Below are positions 10,104-19,059 of a DNA stretch of 64,000 bases, piece by piece. The notes under the pieces are model-generated. The model was given only the letters and a program-made list of their open reading frames with translations, had not been told where the DNA came from and did no database searches. The stretch comes from Selenomonadaceae bacterium (GTDB lineage: Bacteria > Bacillota > Negativicutes > Selenomonadales > Selenomonadaceae). Location of the stretch: contig JAFWFO010000044.1 of the NCBI GenBank assembly GCA_017515635.1, positions 1-64,000 of the forward strand, read 5' to 3'. Numbering within the stretch: position 1 is the first letter of the stretch; every line of letters begins with the position of its first letter. A program made the position numbers and the translations under genes.

Positions 10104-10922
10104 ATGGCAAACGAAATTTTGGCGGCGAAACTTGAGCGGCTGAAAAATTTTTTGCGTGAACTCGGTAGAGTCGCGGTTGCATTTTCGGGCGGCGTCGATT
10201 CAACTTTCCTGCTCAAGGTTGCGCATGAAACTTTGGGCGACAACGTCATTGCGTTGACGGCGGCAAGTGTTTTCGTCCCGCAACGTGAAATCGACGCGTC
10301 GAAAAAATTTTGTGCCGACGAAAACATTCGACAAATAATTTTCGCGGCGGACGTTTTGAGCGTCGACGGCGTCAAAGAAAATCCCGAAAATCGTTGTTAC
10401 CTTTGCAAGCGGGCGTTGTTTGAAAATTTTTTGCGTCTTGCTCATGAAAATAATTTTGCTCACGTCGTCGAAGGCTCAAACGTTGACGACACGAGCGATT
10501 ATCGTCCCGGCATGAAAGCAATCGCCGAACTTGAAATAAAAAGCCCGTTGCTTGTCGCCGAACTGCACAAAAACGAAATTCGCACCCTGTCACGTGAAAT
10601 GAATTTGCCGACTGCCGACAAACCGTCAATGGCGTGTTTGGCGTCGCGTTTCGTTTACGGCGAAATTTTGACGGCGGAAAAACTTTCGGCGGTCGAGGCG
10701 GCGGAAAATTTTTTGTCTGCTTCGGGCTTCGGACAACTGCGCGTCCGTGTTCACGGAAATTTGGCACGGATAGAAATTCAGCCCGAAAATTTTTCGCGAC
10801 TGCTTGAAATTCGCGCCGCGCTTGTCGACAAACTCAAATCGCTCGGATTCGTTTACGTCACGTTGGACTTGCAAGGTTTTCGTTCGGGCAGCATGAATGT
10901 AACAAGAAATTTGGAGGTTTGA
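10104..10922 (+). CDS. larE: ATP-dependent sacrificial sulfur transferase LarE family
   Basis: LarE donates sulfur to the pyridinium dicarboxylate precursor of the nickel-pincer cofactor, first known from lactate racemase. The 272-residue product is a PP-loop ATPase: SGGVDS at residues 28-33 binds the pyrophosphate, CYLCK lies near 98-102, GSNVDD near 127, and CLASR near 175-180 matches the region of the cysteine that gives up its sulfur in Lactobacillus LarE. The start has GGGAGG 8 bases upstream. It is the first gene of a four-gene operon with hisZ, an HD protein and a SCIFF maturase. larA, larB and larC are not in the window, so the cofactor's user is unknown. Confidence 0.88.
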   Translation: MANEILAAKLERLKNFLRELGRVAVAFSGGVDSTFLLKVAHETLGDNVIALTAASVFVPQREIDASKKFCADENIRQIIFAADVLSVDGVKENPENRCYLCKRALFENFLRLAHENNFAHVVEGSNVDDTSDYRPGMKAIAELEIKSPLLVAELHKNEIRTLSREMNLPTADKPSMACLASRFVYGEILTAEKLSAVEAAENFLSASGFGQLRVRVHGNLARIEIQPENFSRLLEIRAALVDKLKSLGFVYVTLDLQGFRSGSMNVTRNLEV

Positions 10923-10925
10923 TAT

Positions 10926-12068
10926 ATGAACGGAATTTTGGAGACGCCTTACGGCACACAAGATTTTTTGCCTTCCGAGGCGACGGCAAAACGCGCAGTC
11001 GAAAAAAAAATTGCCGAACTGTTTGCAAGTTTCGGCTATGAAGAAATCGTCACGCCGACGATGGAATATCTTGAAACGCTGACGACTTCAAGCGGGCGAG
11101 CGATTGAACCGCACTTGTTTAAAATGTTTGACCGCAACAATCGCACGTTGGCATTGCGGCACGAAATGACGACGCCGATAGCACGTTTGGCAGTCAGCAG
11201 ACTCAAAGATTCGCCGTTGCCGCTGAAACTTTCCTACGTCGCCAACGTCTTTCGCTTCCGACAAAATCAGCCGTGGCGTCAATGCGAATTTTATCAAGCG
11301 GGCGTGGAACTTTTGGGCATTTCCAACGCGTTCGCCGACGCCGAAATTGTCGCACTTGCCGCGCAGGCTCTGCAGGTTGCGGGACTTCGTGACTTCAAAA
11401 TTTGTTTGGGGCAAGTCGAATTTGCGGCGGGCTTGACGGACAATTTATCGCCCGAAATTCAATCCGAAATAAAATCTGCGCTTGAACGTCACGATCTTGT
11501 TGCGCTGGAAAATTTGCCCGTCGACGCAAGCTTGAAGGAACTGCCGAAACTTCGCGGCGGACGTGAAATTTTGTCGGAGGCGGAAAAACTCGCCAATAAT
11601 CCGCGTTCAAAGCGCGCACTTGACAACTTGACGGAAATTTATCGTCTGCTGGAAATTTACGGCGTCGCGGACAAAATTTATTTCGACTTGGGTTTGATTC
11701 GTGACTTTGAATATTACACGGGCATGGTCTTCGAGGCGTATTCGCACGGCGTCGGCTATTCTTTGGCGGGCGGCGGACGTTACGACCGCATGTTGAAAGA
11801 TTTCGGCGTTGAATGTCCCGCGACGGGTTTTGCGCTCGGCATTGAAAGAATTTTGGACGCACGCAAATTCCAGAACGTCATCGACAACGCGTCGACGAAA
11901 AAATTTTATTTGAGTTACGCGGCGGGTTGTGAAGAAGCGGCAATTCGTCAAGCGACCGAACTGCGGGCAGCGGGTGAAGTTGTCGAAATTTCTTTGACGG
12001 CACAAACCCAAGCAGAAGCCGACACCTGCGCGGAGAAATTTTTTGCGGAGTTGATTTACGTCGAATGA
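10926..12068 (+). CDS. hisZ: ATP phosphoribosyltransferase regulatory subunit HisZ
   Basis: HisZ is a catalytically inactive class II histidyl-tRNA synthetase paralogue. It binds short-form HisG and makes the first step of histidine synthesis active and histidine-sensitive. The 380-residue product begins ETPYGTQDFLPSEA and has the HisRS-like motifs, including RHEMTTPIARLA, the FRFRQNQPWRQCEFYQAGVE-type motif 2 region and an LAGGGRYDRML motif near 275. It lacks the C-terminal anticodon-binding domain of a true synthetase. It lies 3 bases after larE and overlaps the next gene by 4 bases. The matching short HisG is encoded at 24473-25120. Confidence 0.9.
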   Translation: MNGILETPYGTQDFLPSEATAKRAVEKKIAELFASFGYEEIVTPTMEYLETLTTSSGRAIEPHLFKMFDRNNRTLALRHEMTTPIARLAVSRLKDSPLPLKLSYVANVFRFRQNQPWRQCEFYQAGVELLGISNAFADAEIVALAAQALQVAGLRDFKICLGQVEFAAGLTDNLSPEIQSEIKSALERHDLVALENLPVDASLKELPKLRGGREILSEAEKLANNPRSKRALDNLTEIYRLLEIYGVADKIYFDLGLIRDFEYYTGMVFEAYSHGVGYSLAGGGRYDRMLKDFGVECPATGFALGIERILDARKFQNVIDNASTKKFYLSYAAGCEEAAIRQATELRAAGEVVEISLTAQTQAEADTCAEKFFAELIYVE

Positions 12069-12574
12069 GTGCGTTTAAAAGAATTTGGCAGTTTGTGCGT
12101 GCGGTGACGGCGCGTGTGTCCGTTGACGACGGAAAATATATCGCCACGCATTTGAACGCCGATGAACAAAAAATTTTTTTCGCAATGAGCATTCCCGATC
12201 AATGCCACAGCTTGCGCACCGCCTACACGATTGAACGGCTGATTATCGAGGACAAACGCGGCGTTGACCGTGAATTTTTAATTCGTTGCGCGCTCCTTCA
12301 CGACGTGGGACGAAAAGCCGGCGACTTGACGACCATGGGAAAAATTTTCGTCGTGCTGGTTACGTCCATTGCCCCAAAATTCGCCGAACGATTGGAGCTG
12401 AACGGCAACCGTGCGCTTTATGTCTATCATCATCACGCGGAACTTGGCGCGCAAAAAATTCAGCGAATCGGCTTGTTCAAAGAGGCGAAAATTATTGCCA
12501 AACACCACGCCCCGCCAAAGCCGAACGACCCGATTGAGTTGAAACTTTTGCGGTTTGCGGACAACGAAAATTAA
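12065..12574 (+). CDS. HD-domain phosphohydrolase-like protein
   Basis: This 169-residue protein starts with an ATGA overlap on the hisZ stop. It has the HD-domain pattern: His in DQCHSLRTAYTIERL, then the LLHDVGRKAGDL doublet near residue 80, then YHHHAELGA and AKHHAPP histidines near 120 and 140, and a final RFADNEN. These are the expected metal ligands of small HD hydrolases that act on nucleotides or phosphate esters. The substrate cannot be predicted from the sequence. Similar HD proteins are common in Firmicutes genomes. It is translationally coupled to hisZ and 12 bases ahead of the SCIFF maturase. Confidence 0.75.
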   Translation: MSAFKRIWQFVRAVTARVSVDDGKYIATHLNADEQKIFFAMSIPDQCHSLRTAYTIERLIIEDKRGVDREFLIRCALLHDVGRKAGDLTTMGKIFVVLVTSIAPKFAERLELNGNRALYVYHHHAELGAQKIQRIGLFKEAKIIAKHHAPPKPNDPIELKLLRFADNEN

Positions 12575-12586
12575 CGGAGGAATTGC

Positions 12587-13933
12587 ATGATTCACAAATT
12601 CAAGCAGGGCGACGATTTCATTTTGCTGGACGTGAACAGCGGCGCAGTTCATTTGGTCGACGAGTTGACTTTTGAAATTTTGGACGACTTCGACGGCACG
12701 AACGACGAAAAAATTTTGTCGCGTTTATCAACGAAATATCCCGCCGAAGAAATTTCCGAGGTGCTCGACGAACTTCATCAGCTGATTGACGCGGGCGAAC
12801 TTTTCGCGCCGGAAATTTCCGAAGTGCCGACGTTTGCAAGTCGCGGCGTCGTGAAAAGTCTTTGTCTCATGGTCGCGCAGGATTGCAATTTGCGTTGCAA
12901 ATATTGTTTCGGCGACGGCGGGACTTTCGGGCATCGTGCGGTTATGTCGGCGGAAGTCGGTTGCGCGGCGGTTGATTTTATCATAAAAAATTCGGGCGTC
13001 CGCAAGCACTGCGAAATTGATTTTTTCGGCGGCGAACCGTTGCTGAATTTCCGCACAGTCAAAGCCGTCACCGAATACGTTCATCAACGCGAACGCGAAA
13101 CGGGAAAAATTTTCAAGCTGACGTTGACGACAAACGGCATGTTGCTTGACGAAAAAATTTCCGCGTGGCTCAACGAAAATAATATTTCGCTCGTGCTGAG
13201 TTTGGACGGGCGCAAAGAAATTCATGACGCGATGAGACCCGACATAAGCGGGCGCGGCAGTTATGAACGCGTGCTGAAAAATTTTCAACGTGTCGTCAAC
13301 GAACGCGGCGGCGAAAATTATTATCTGCGCGGCACTTATACGAATCGAAATTTGGATTTCGCGACGGACGTTGAAAACATCTGCGACGCGGGCTTTGACA
13401 TTGTTTCGGTTGAACCCGTCGTGCTGAAAGATTCGCCGCTTGCGTTGACCGAAAAAGATTTGCCGACAATTCGCGACGAATACGATCGCTTGACCGAAAT
13501 TTATCTTGAGCGTCACCGTGACGGGCGCGGATTTAATTTTTTCCATTTCAACGTTGACTTGTCGAACGGGCCTTGCGTGGCGAAACGATTGGCAGGTTGC
13601 GGCGCGGGACATGAATATTTTGCCGTGTCTGAAAACGGCGATTTGTATCCGTGTCATCAATTTGTCGGGCGCGAACGCTACAAGCTCGGAAATATTTTTG
13701 ACGGCGTGGCGGAAAATTCGCGGCACCGGTTAAAATATTTTCGTGAATCGCACGTGCTGAACAAACCGAAATGCCGCGACTGTTGGGCGAAATTTTTCTG
13801 TTCGGGCGGCTGTCATGCCAACGCGGATTTATTTCACGGCGACATTCGCGAACCCTACGAAATCGGCTGCGAAATTCAAAAGAAACGTTTGGAGTGCGCC
13901 ATTTACGTTCAAGCAAAATTGTCGAGCGACTGA
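12587..13933 (+). CDS. scfB: SCIFF-type thioether-forming radical SAM/SPASM peptide maturase
   Basis: The 448-residue enzyme begins MIHKFKQGDDFILLDVNSGA, the characteristic start of maturases that install Cys-Thr thioether links in the six-cysteine SCIFF peptide. Residues 1-85 form the peptide-binding RRE-like region. CNLRCKYC near 100-107 binds the radical SAM 4Fe-4S cluster, and FFGGEPLLN follows near 145. The C-terminal SPASM region has CGAGHEYFAV, YPCHQF, CRDCWAKFFCSGGC and a final cysteine for two auxiliary clusters. GGAGG precedes the ATG. No SCIFF precursor (about 45 residues, six Cys) is seen next to it, which is unusual because the peptide gene normally lies immediately upstream. Confidence 0.85.
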   Translation: MIHKFKQGDDFILLDVNSGAVHLVDELTFEILDDFDGTNDEKILSRLSTKYPAEEISEVLDELHQLIDAGELFAPEISEVPTFASRGVVKSLCLMVAQDCNLRCKYCFGDGGTFGHRAVMSAEVGCAAVDFIIKNSGVRKHCEIDFFGGEPLLNFRTVKAVTEYVHQRERETGKIFKLTLTTNGMLLDEKISAWLNENNISLVLSLDGRKEIHDAMRPDISGRGSYERVLKNFQRVVNERGGENYYLRGTYTNRNLDFATDVENICDAGFDIVSVEPVVLKDSPLALTEKDLPTIRDEYDRLTEIYLERHRDGRGFNFFHFNVDLSNGPCVAKRLAGCGAGHEYFAVSENGDLYPCHQFVGRERYKLGNIFDGVAENSRHRLKYFRESHVLNKPKCRDCWAKFFCSGGCHANADLFHGDIREPYEIGCEIQKKRLECAIYVQAKLSSD

Positions 13934-13944
13934 GGAATTTTTTG

Positions 13945-13970
13945 CCGCTTGTAATGAGCGGTATTTTTTT
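13945..13970 (+). terminator. Terminator after the larE-hisZ-HD-scfB operon
   Basis: CCGCT and AGCGG pair around a 7-base loop and are followed by TATTTTTTT. It ends the operon that starts at the promoter at 10043. Confidence 0.65.
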
Positions 13971-13975
13971 GCGTC

Positions 13976-14004
13976 TTGAAGTTAAGGCGCGTTTGGTTTA
14001 TTAT
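13976..14004 (+). promoter_or_regulatory. Sigma-A-type promoter for the SPINDLY-like gene
   Basis: TTGAAG (13976-13981), a 17-base spacer and TATTAT (13999-14004) lie just past the preceding terminator. The predicted transcript start near 14011 excludes the longer in-frame start upstream and supports ATG 14039. Confidence 0.6.
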
Positions 14005-14038
14005 TTACCGAAATTGTTTTTTACGCGGGAGGAATTTC

Positions 14039-15868
14039 ATGAACGACAAAATGTTGGATTGGATGACGCTGGCGGAAAAGTTTTCGTCAAGCGGTGACCC
14101 TCGCTCCATGCGTGCCGTCGCTCGTGAAATTTTTGAAGTCGACAAAAATTCCGCCGAAGGACTCGCGATTATGGCGGAGTCTGCATTGTATCTTGGCAAC
14201 GTCGACGAGGCGGAAAATCTTGCGCAATATTCGATGTCGGTTGACGTGAACAACTTGCGCGGGCGATTGGTTTTGGGCGGCGTCGCCGTGAAAAGATTCA
14301 AGCTCAAAGCGCAGATAAAAATTTTTGAAGCCGTAATTGCCGACGCGCACGACCGTTTGAAAAAATTGGCAGCCGAATTCAACGACTACAGCCGAAAACT
14401 TGCGGCGGAGCGACGACAAAAAAATTCCGAAGATGTTGACTTCCAGAAGCGACTCAACAAAGAAATTTTTTTGACGAACGCGATTTTATTCAAAGCTCTG
14501 TGCTGGATTTCCAACGGGCTGTATTTGGCGGGCGAACCTGCTCGCGCCGCTGATTCACTGCTTGAAGCAAGCGAAATTACCGACCAACACGAACGCGCCG
14601 CCGAATTGTATTCAAAGCATTTGTTCCTGCGCAACTACCGCGAAATGTCGGTTAAGAAGTCCAAAGAGCTCGCGCAAAAATTTGATACGTTCTTCGCAAA
14701 AATTCCGCCGTTCCCGCACGACAAAAAAAATCTCGACCCCGATAAAAAAATTCATATCGGTTACATATCGCCCGATTTCCGCGAACATGCCGTTGCAAAT
14801 TTCTTGCCGCCGCTGTTTGAAAACTACGACGCCGAAAATTTTTCCGTGACGTGTTACAGCACGGGACGCAGAGATTTCGTCACCGAAAAAATTAAACGCA
14901 ACAAAATCGGTTGGCATGAATTAATCGGCAAAGACGCGTTGACTGCCGCGAAAATTATCGACGAAGACGGCATTGATATTTTGGTTGACTTGTCGGGACA
15001 TTCGCAGGACAGTTGCCTGCCGATTCTCGCGCACAAGCCCGCGCCCGTACAAATTTGCGGCATCGGATACACGGCGACGACCGGGCTAAGCACGATGGAT
15101 TATTTTTTATCCGACAAAGTTTGTTCGCCCGAAACTCTGCCGTCAGTGTTTATCGAAAAAATTTTGCATATCAATCCGTGCAGTCTGTGTTACGCGCCGG
15201 GATTGATTCGCGACATGCCCGCGCCGGAACTTCGCGCACCAATTTTGAAAAACGACTTCATCACTTACGGCTGTTTCAACAATTTCGCAAAAGTCAGCGA
15301 AGAACTTCTTTACGTGTGGCGTGCGATTCTTGACCGCGTGCCGAGTGCGCGTTTGATACTCAAGAATAAAATTTGCAGTCTCGACGAAGGCCGCGAACTT
15401 GTCCGCGAAAAATTGTTGAAGATGAGTTTCCCGCTCAACCGCGTGGAATTGCGTCCTTACAGCGCGGATTATCTCGAACAATATCGCGATATTGACGTTG
15501 CACTTGACACGTTCCCTTACACCGGCGGAACTACAACCTGCGAAGCTCTTTACATGGGCGTGCCGGTTTTGACGTTGCGCGGAAAAACTCACGGCTCGCG
15601 ATTCAGCGCGTCGATTTTGACGGCGGCGGACATGGCGGAATTGATTGCGCATAACCCGATGGATTACATAAAAAAAGCCACTCAGCTTGCCCGACGCAAA
15701 GAACTTGTTGCGGCGTATCATGTCGGCTTGCGCGAACACATTCAAAAATCCGCGCTCATGAATTCCGAAAAGTACATTCGCGAACTGGAAAAACATTATC
15801 GAAAAGTTTGGCAAGATTATTGCCGCTCGGCCGTTCAAAGAAATTTTAATCCCACGTTCAATTTCTGA
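14039..15868 (+). CDS. SPINDLY/OGT-type O-linked GlcNAc transferase (GT41-like)
   Basis: This 609-residue protein has a helical, TPR-like N-terminal half (about 1-240: GNVDEAENLAQYSM and similar helices) and a C-terminal GT41 domain. Recognisable GT41 segments are HIGYISPDFREHAVANFLPP, DILVDLSGHSQDS, PVQICGIGYTATTGLSTMDY, TYGCFNNFAKVSEE and DIDVALDTFPYTGGTTTCEA. The family transfers a sugar from a UDP or GDP donor to Ser/Thr. GGGAGGAAT lies just before ATG 14039. In related motile Firmicutes such enzymes often modify flagellin. That role is only inferred here, because this gene lies 36 kb from the flagellar block and next to a U32 gene. Confidence 0.82.
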   Translation: MNDKMLDWMTLAEKFSSSGDPRSMRAVAREIFEVDKNSAEGLAIMAESALYLGNVDEAENLAQYSMSVDVNNLRGRLVLGGVAVKRFKLKAQIKIFEAVIADAHDRLKKLAAEFNDYSRKLAAERRQKNSEDVDFQKRLNKEIFLTNAILFKALCWISNGLYLAGEPARAADSLLEASEITDQHERAAELYSKHLFLRNYREMSVKKSKELAQKFDTFFAKIPPFPHDKKNLDPDKKIHIGYISPDFREHAVANFLPPLFENYDAENFSVTCYSTGRRDFVTEKIKRNKIGWHELIGKDALTAAKIIDEDGIDILVDLSGHSQDSCLPILAHKPAPVQICGIGYTATTGLSTMDYFLSDKVCSPETLPSVFIEKILHINPCSLCYAPGLIRDMPAPELRAPILKNDFITYGCFNNFAKVSEELLYVWRAILDRVPSARLILKNKICSLDEGRELVREKLLKMSFPLNRVELRPYSADYLEQYRDIDVALDTFPYTGGTTTCEALYMGVPVLTLRGKTHGSRFSASILTAADMAELIAHNPMDYIKKATQLARRKELVAAYHVGLREHIQKSALMNSEKYIRELEKHYRKVWQDYCRSAVQRNFNPTFNF

Positions 15869-15880
15869 AGGAGACCTCTT

Positions 15881-17809
15881 ATGACCTTAACCAAAAAGTC
15901 CGTTGAATTGCTTGCCCCCGCAGGAAATTTTGCCGCGCTCATTGCCGCAGTCGAAGCCGGTGCCGACGCCGTTTATCTCGGCGGGAAGGCCTTCAACATG
16001 CGCGTTCACCGCAGTGATTTTAATTTCAGCGACGACGAATTGAAATCCGCGATTGAGTTTGCTCACGGGCGCGGCGTCAATATTTATGTCACGCTCAACA
16101 ATTTAATCAGCGCGGAAGAAATTGCCCCGCTCGAAAAATTTTTGGCGTTCCTCGACGAAATTCACCCCGACGCGATTTTGGTACAGGATTTGGCGGTTAT
16201 CAATCTCGTTCGCAAGCTCGGCATAAAAATTCCGATGCACGCGTCAGTTATGATGAACACGCACAATTTCCGCACGATTGAACTGCTCAAAAGTTTCGGG
16301 ATAACTCGCGTTGTTGTCGGGCGGGAATTGACGTTGACGGAAGTTTCACTGCTCAAGGAACGCACGGGCATTGAAGTCGAATATTTCATGCATGGCGACA
16401 TGTGTTTTGCCGAAAGCGGGCAGTGCATTCATTCGGGCGTTGTTTTCGGGCAGAGCGGCAACCGCGGGCGTTGCATGAAACCTTGTCGCTGGCCGTACAA
16501 ACTTATCGACGAAGGCACGGGCGAAACGCTGGACGATTTTTCCTGCAAGCTCGCGTTAAACGATATGTGCATGTTCAGAAATATTCCCGACCTGATTCAA
16601 GCCGGCGTGGTGAGTTTTAAAATCGAAGGGCGCATGAGGCCGCCCGAATTTGTTCGCCGACTCGTTTCGACGTATCGCCGCGAAATTGACGCGTACATTG
16701 CCGACCCGACCGGCTACAGCGTCGACGAAAATATTTTTGCGGAGCTGTATGAAAATCGCGTGCGCGACTTCACGACGACTTTTGCTTTCGGCAAGCCCAC
16801 GAAAAAAGACATCGGACTTTCGGGCGAACGTGAGCCGAAAATTTTTTCCCGCGCAGTTGTTGAACCGAATTTTGACGACGCGAATGTTAAAGAAATTTTT
16901 TCTTCCGAACGGGCGATTGACGGACACGGCAAACCGAAATTGAACGTGCGTGCGGCAACCGTCGAAAATGCACGTGCGGCGATTGACGCGGGCGCGGATT
17001 CGGTTTACGTCGGCGGAGAAATTTTTAAACCGCATAAACCGCAAACTTTGGACGAAATAAAATCTGCCGTCGAATTCGTTCACGCGGCGGGCAAGAAAAT
17101 TATTTTGGCGACACCGCGAACCTGCAAGGACAAAGATTCGGCGGAGCTGGCTGAATTTTTTGCGCGGGCTGAAAAAATTTCTTTCGACGGCGTGACTGTC
17201 GGCAATTTGGGCACGTTGAAACTCGTTAAATCTTTGACGGACGCGCCGATTTATGCTGACGTGTCGTTCAGCGTGTTCAATCCCGTCGCCGCAGAATTTT
17301 TGCAGAGTCTCGGTGTCGTGCAGGCAACTGCGTCGCTCGAATTGAGTTTCGCGCAAGTTCGCTCCGTCGTCGAAAATTCCCCGTTGCCGATTGAAGTTAT
17401 CGTACACGGCGCGATTGAGTCAATGATTTCCGATCATGACATTGCAAAACTTTATCTGCCGAATTACGACGATTTCGCGACGCCCGACAAATTGAATCGG
17501 CATTACGCGTTGCAGGACGAGGCGGGCGAAATTCATTCCCTGCGCGTCGACCAATTTAAGCGTTGGCATATTTTTTTCGGCAAGGAACTTTGTCTGTTGC
17601 CTTACGTCGAAAAATTTTTCGGGGCGGCGGCGTTGCGTATCGAAGCGCAAAATTATTCGCCCGAACAAACCGCGCAGATTGTCAAACTTTACCGCGAAGC
17701 TGTCGACGGAGAAAATTTTTCCGCAGACTTCGACGCGTACAAAAAAATTTCTCCCAAACTCGGCGCGGGCGTTTATCGATTCAAGCAAAGCAAAAATTCT
17801 ATCGCGTAA
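15881..17809 (+). CDS. U32 family peptidase-like protein (RlhA/YhbU type)
   Basis: The 642-residue protein begins with SVELLAPAGNFAALIAAVEAG, the start of the U32 TIM-barrel. It contains the four-cysteine signature CFAESGQCIHSG...NRGRCMKPCRW near residues 170-205, which binds an iron-sulfur cluster in studied members. A second, cysteine-poor barrel-like half (about 345-600) begins with VRAATVENARAAIDAGADSV and repeats the pattern of the first. Known relatives act in tRNA or rRNA hydroxylation with prephenate (TrhP, RlhA) or in ubiquinone hydroxylation, so proteolysis is doubtful. It follows the SPINDLY-like gene by 12 bases and is probably co-transcribed. Confidence 0.8.
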   Translation: MTLTKKSVELLAPAGNFAALIAAVEAGADAVYLGGKAFNMRVHRSDFNFSDDELKSAIEFAHGRGVNIYVTLNNLISAEEIAPLEKFLAFLDEIHPDAILVQDLAVINLVRKLGIKIPMHASVMMNTHNFRTIELLKSFGITRVVVGRELTLTEVSLLKERTGIEVEYFMHGDMCFAESGQCIHSGVVFGQSGNRGRCMKPCRWPYKLIDEGTGETLDDFSCKLALNDMCMFRNIPDLIQAGVVSFKIEGRMRPPEFVRRLVSTYRREIDAYIADPTGYSVDENIFAELYENRVRDFTTTFAFGKPTKKDIGLSGEREPKIFSRAVVEPNFDDANVKEIFSSERAIDGHGKPKLNVRAATVENARAAIDAGADSVYVGGEIFKPHKPQTLDEIKSAVEFVHAAGKKIILATPRTCKDKDSAELAEFFARAEKISFDGVTVGNLGTLKLVKSLTDAPIYADVSFSVFNPVAAEFLQSLGVVQATASLELSFAQVRSVVENSPLPIEVIVHGAIESMISDHDIAKLYLPNYDDFATPDKLNRHYALQDEAGEIHSLRVDQFKRWHIFFGKELCLLPYVEKFFGAAALRIEAQNYSPEQTAQIVKLYREAVDGENFSADFDAYKKISPKLGAGVYRFKQSKNSIA

Positions 17810-17817
17810 AAAAATTT

Positions 17818-17847
17818 CCCCAACGTTCAAAGCGTCGGGGATTTTTT
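17818..17847 (+). terminator. Terminator after the U32 gene
   Basis: CCCCAACG and CGTCGGGG pair with one mismatch around TTCAAAG and are followed by A and six T. It lies 8 bases after the U32 stop. Confidence 0.75.
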
Positions 17848-17931
17848 GTTGCAACAAATTTATTCGAGTGCTAAAGGTTTTTTCTTCACCGCGTCGAAAC
17901 ATGAAAAAAACTTGTATGGAGGTTTCAATCT

Positions 17932-18867
17932 ATGAAGAAATTTTTCGTGACGCTGCTCGTTGTCGCGGCGGTTGCAATTTCGTCGACGGTGCGGGCGGCA
18001 GAATTCGAGATGGTCGAATATTCCGCGCAGGTCAAGTTGCAGTGGCTTGCGGCGGCCGGAATTCCTCAGGCGCAAAAATTCTTGAAGGAATTGGATCGCC
18101 CCGTATTTTTCACGGCGAACAACTTGAACGACTTCGCACGGATTCAAAACGTCAACAGTCTGTATCAGGAATTGAACTTCGCCGCCGCAATTAATTTCGT
18201 CCGCGAAAAAAATTACAGCAACGTCATGGATTTGGCGTGCAGTTTGTCCCCGCGTGCAATGATTCTCGGCGACGACGGACGCAAAGTTATCGTCGGCGAA
18301 CTCAACACCGTCTGCTTGATTGGCGACTGGATGGTTGACGAATTCGGCGCAATGTCGAAAAACACCGTCGATTATCAAGTTATTCCCGTCGAAGACACGG
18401 CCGCAATGACATCGAACGCCGATAAATTCACGGGCGAAATTTGCATTATCGAACAGGGCTTGATGATTTATCTGGATGACTTGCAACGCGGCAAAATGTA
18501 CGACAACATTCACGCGATTTTGAAGAAACACGGCGGTTGCATGATAACTTCGGACTTCACGCAGAAAAAATATTTCACGGACGTTGCGGCGGCTCTCTAC
18601 GGCGCGAACGAAGCCGCGACGATTTACGCCGAGACGAAGGCCATGTACGAAAAAGTTCTTGACGACAAAATTGCCGATGAAGTTTTGCAGGACGAACGCA
18701 CGGCAATGGACTTTTTGGCACAGCACGGCTTGAAGGCCGAAAAAATTCCGTTGTTCTCGACGACGCCCGGACTTTACTGCGCAAAAAATTTCACCGCCGA
18801 ACAACTCGCCAAAGTCAACGCCGTCGCCGCGAAAAAATATTTGTGGGTTATCACGTCGATTGACTGA
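17932..18867 (+). CDS. Secreted protein resembling leucine-carboxymethyltransferase-type SAM enzymes
   Basis: The 311-residue product has a clear signal peptide (MKKFFVTLLVVAAVAISSTVRA, cut near residue 22). The mature part resembles class I SAM methyltransferases of the LCMT/TcmP type. It has a helical cap, then NVMDLACSLSPRAMIL near 100 where the family has a D-x-G-x-G-x-x-P-R motif, IIEQGLMIYLDD near 180 and HGGCMITSDF near 203. The central glycine of the SAM loop is replaced by ACS, so catalysis is uncertain. An exported methyltransferase fold is odd, as SAM is cytoplasmic; a degenerate binding protein is an alternative. GGAGG precedes the ATG by 10 bases. It appears to stand alone. Confidence 0.6.
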   Translation: MKKFFVTLLVVAAVAISSTVRAAEFEMVEYSAQVKLQWLAAAGIPQAQKFLKELDRPVFFTANNLNDFARIQNVNSLYQELNFAAAINFVREKNYSNVMDLACSLSPRAMILGDDGRKVIVGELNTVCLIGDWMVDEFGAMSKNTVDYQVIPVEDTAAMTSNADKFTGEICIIEQGLMIYLDDLQRGKMYDNIHAILKKHGGCMITSDFTQKKYFTDVAAALYGANEAATIYAETKAMYEKVLDDKIADEVLQDERTAMDFLAQHGLKAEKIPLFSTTPGLYCAKNFTAEQLAKVNAVAAKKYLWVITSID

Positions 18868-18968
18868 TGGTTGTAACTCATGATTTCTTTGCTTTTTGTG
18901 TTTGAGTCATAAACATTTCAGCGGGGAATAAAATTTTCATCCGGTGCACTTGCATTGCACATTCGCGC

Positions 18969-19004
18969 AAAAAAAAAGCCCGCGTACCTTTTTGGCGACG
19001 GACT
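18969..19004 (-). terminator. Probable terminator for the small membrane-protein gene
   Basis: On the minus strand AGTCCG and CGGGCT pair (one G-U) around a 20-base loop, and nine T follow. It lies about 55 bases after the stop of the gene ending at 19060. Confidence 0.45.
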
Positions 19005-19018
19005 TTGTCTACAGTTTG

Positions 19019-19045
19019 ACCGCTCTCCACGGAGGGCGGTTTTTC
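19019..19045 (+). terminator. Terminator between the convergent genes at 18867 and 19060
   Basis: Ten-base arms ACCGCTCTCC and GGAGGGCGGT pair with a single G-U around AC and are followed by TTTT. It would end the transcript of the secreted methyltransferase-like gene. Confidence 0.7.
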
Positions 19046-19059
19046 GTTGCGAAAATTTT

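Noticed and set aside
12574..14040. SCIFF precursor peptide gene near the maturase
   Set aside because: The 12-base gap before and the 105-base gap after the maturase hold no short frame with clustered cysteines.
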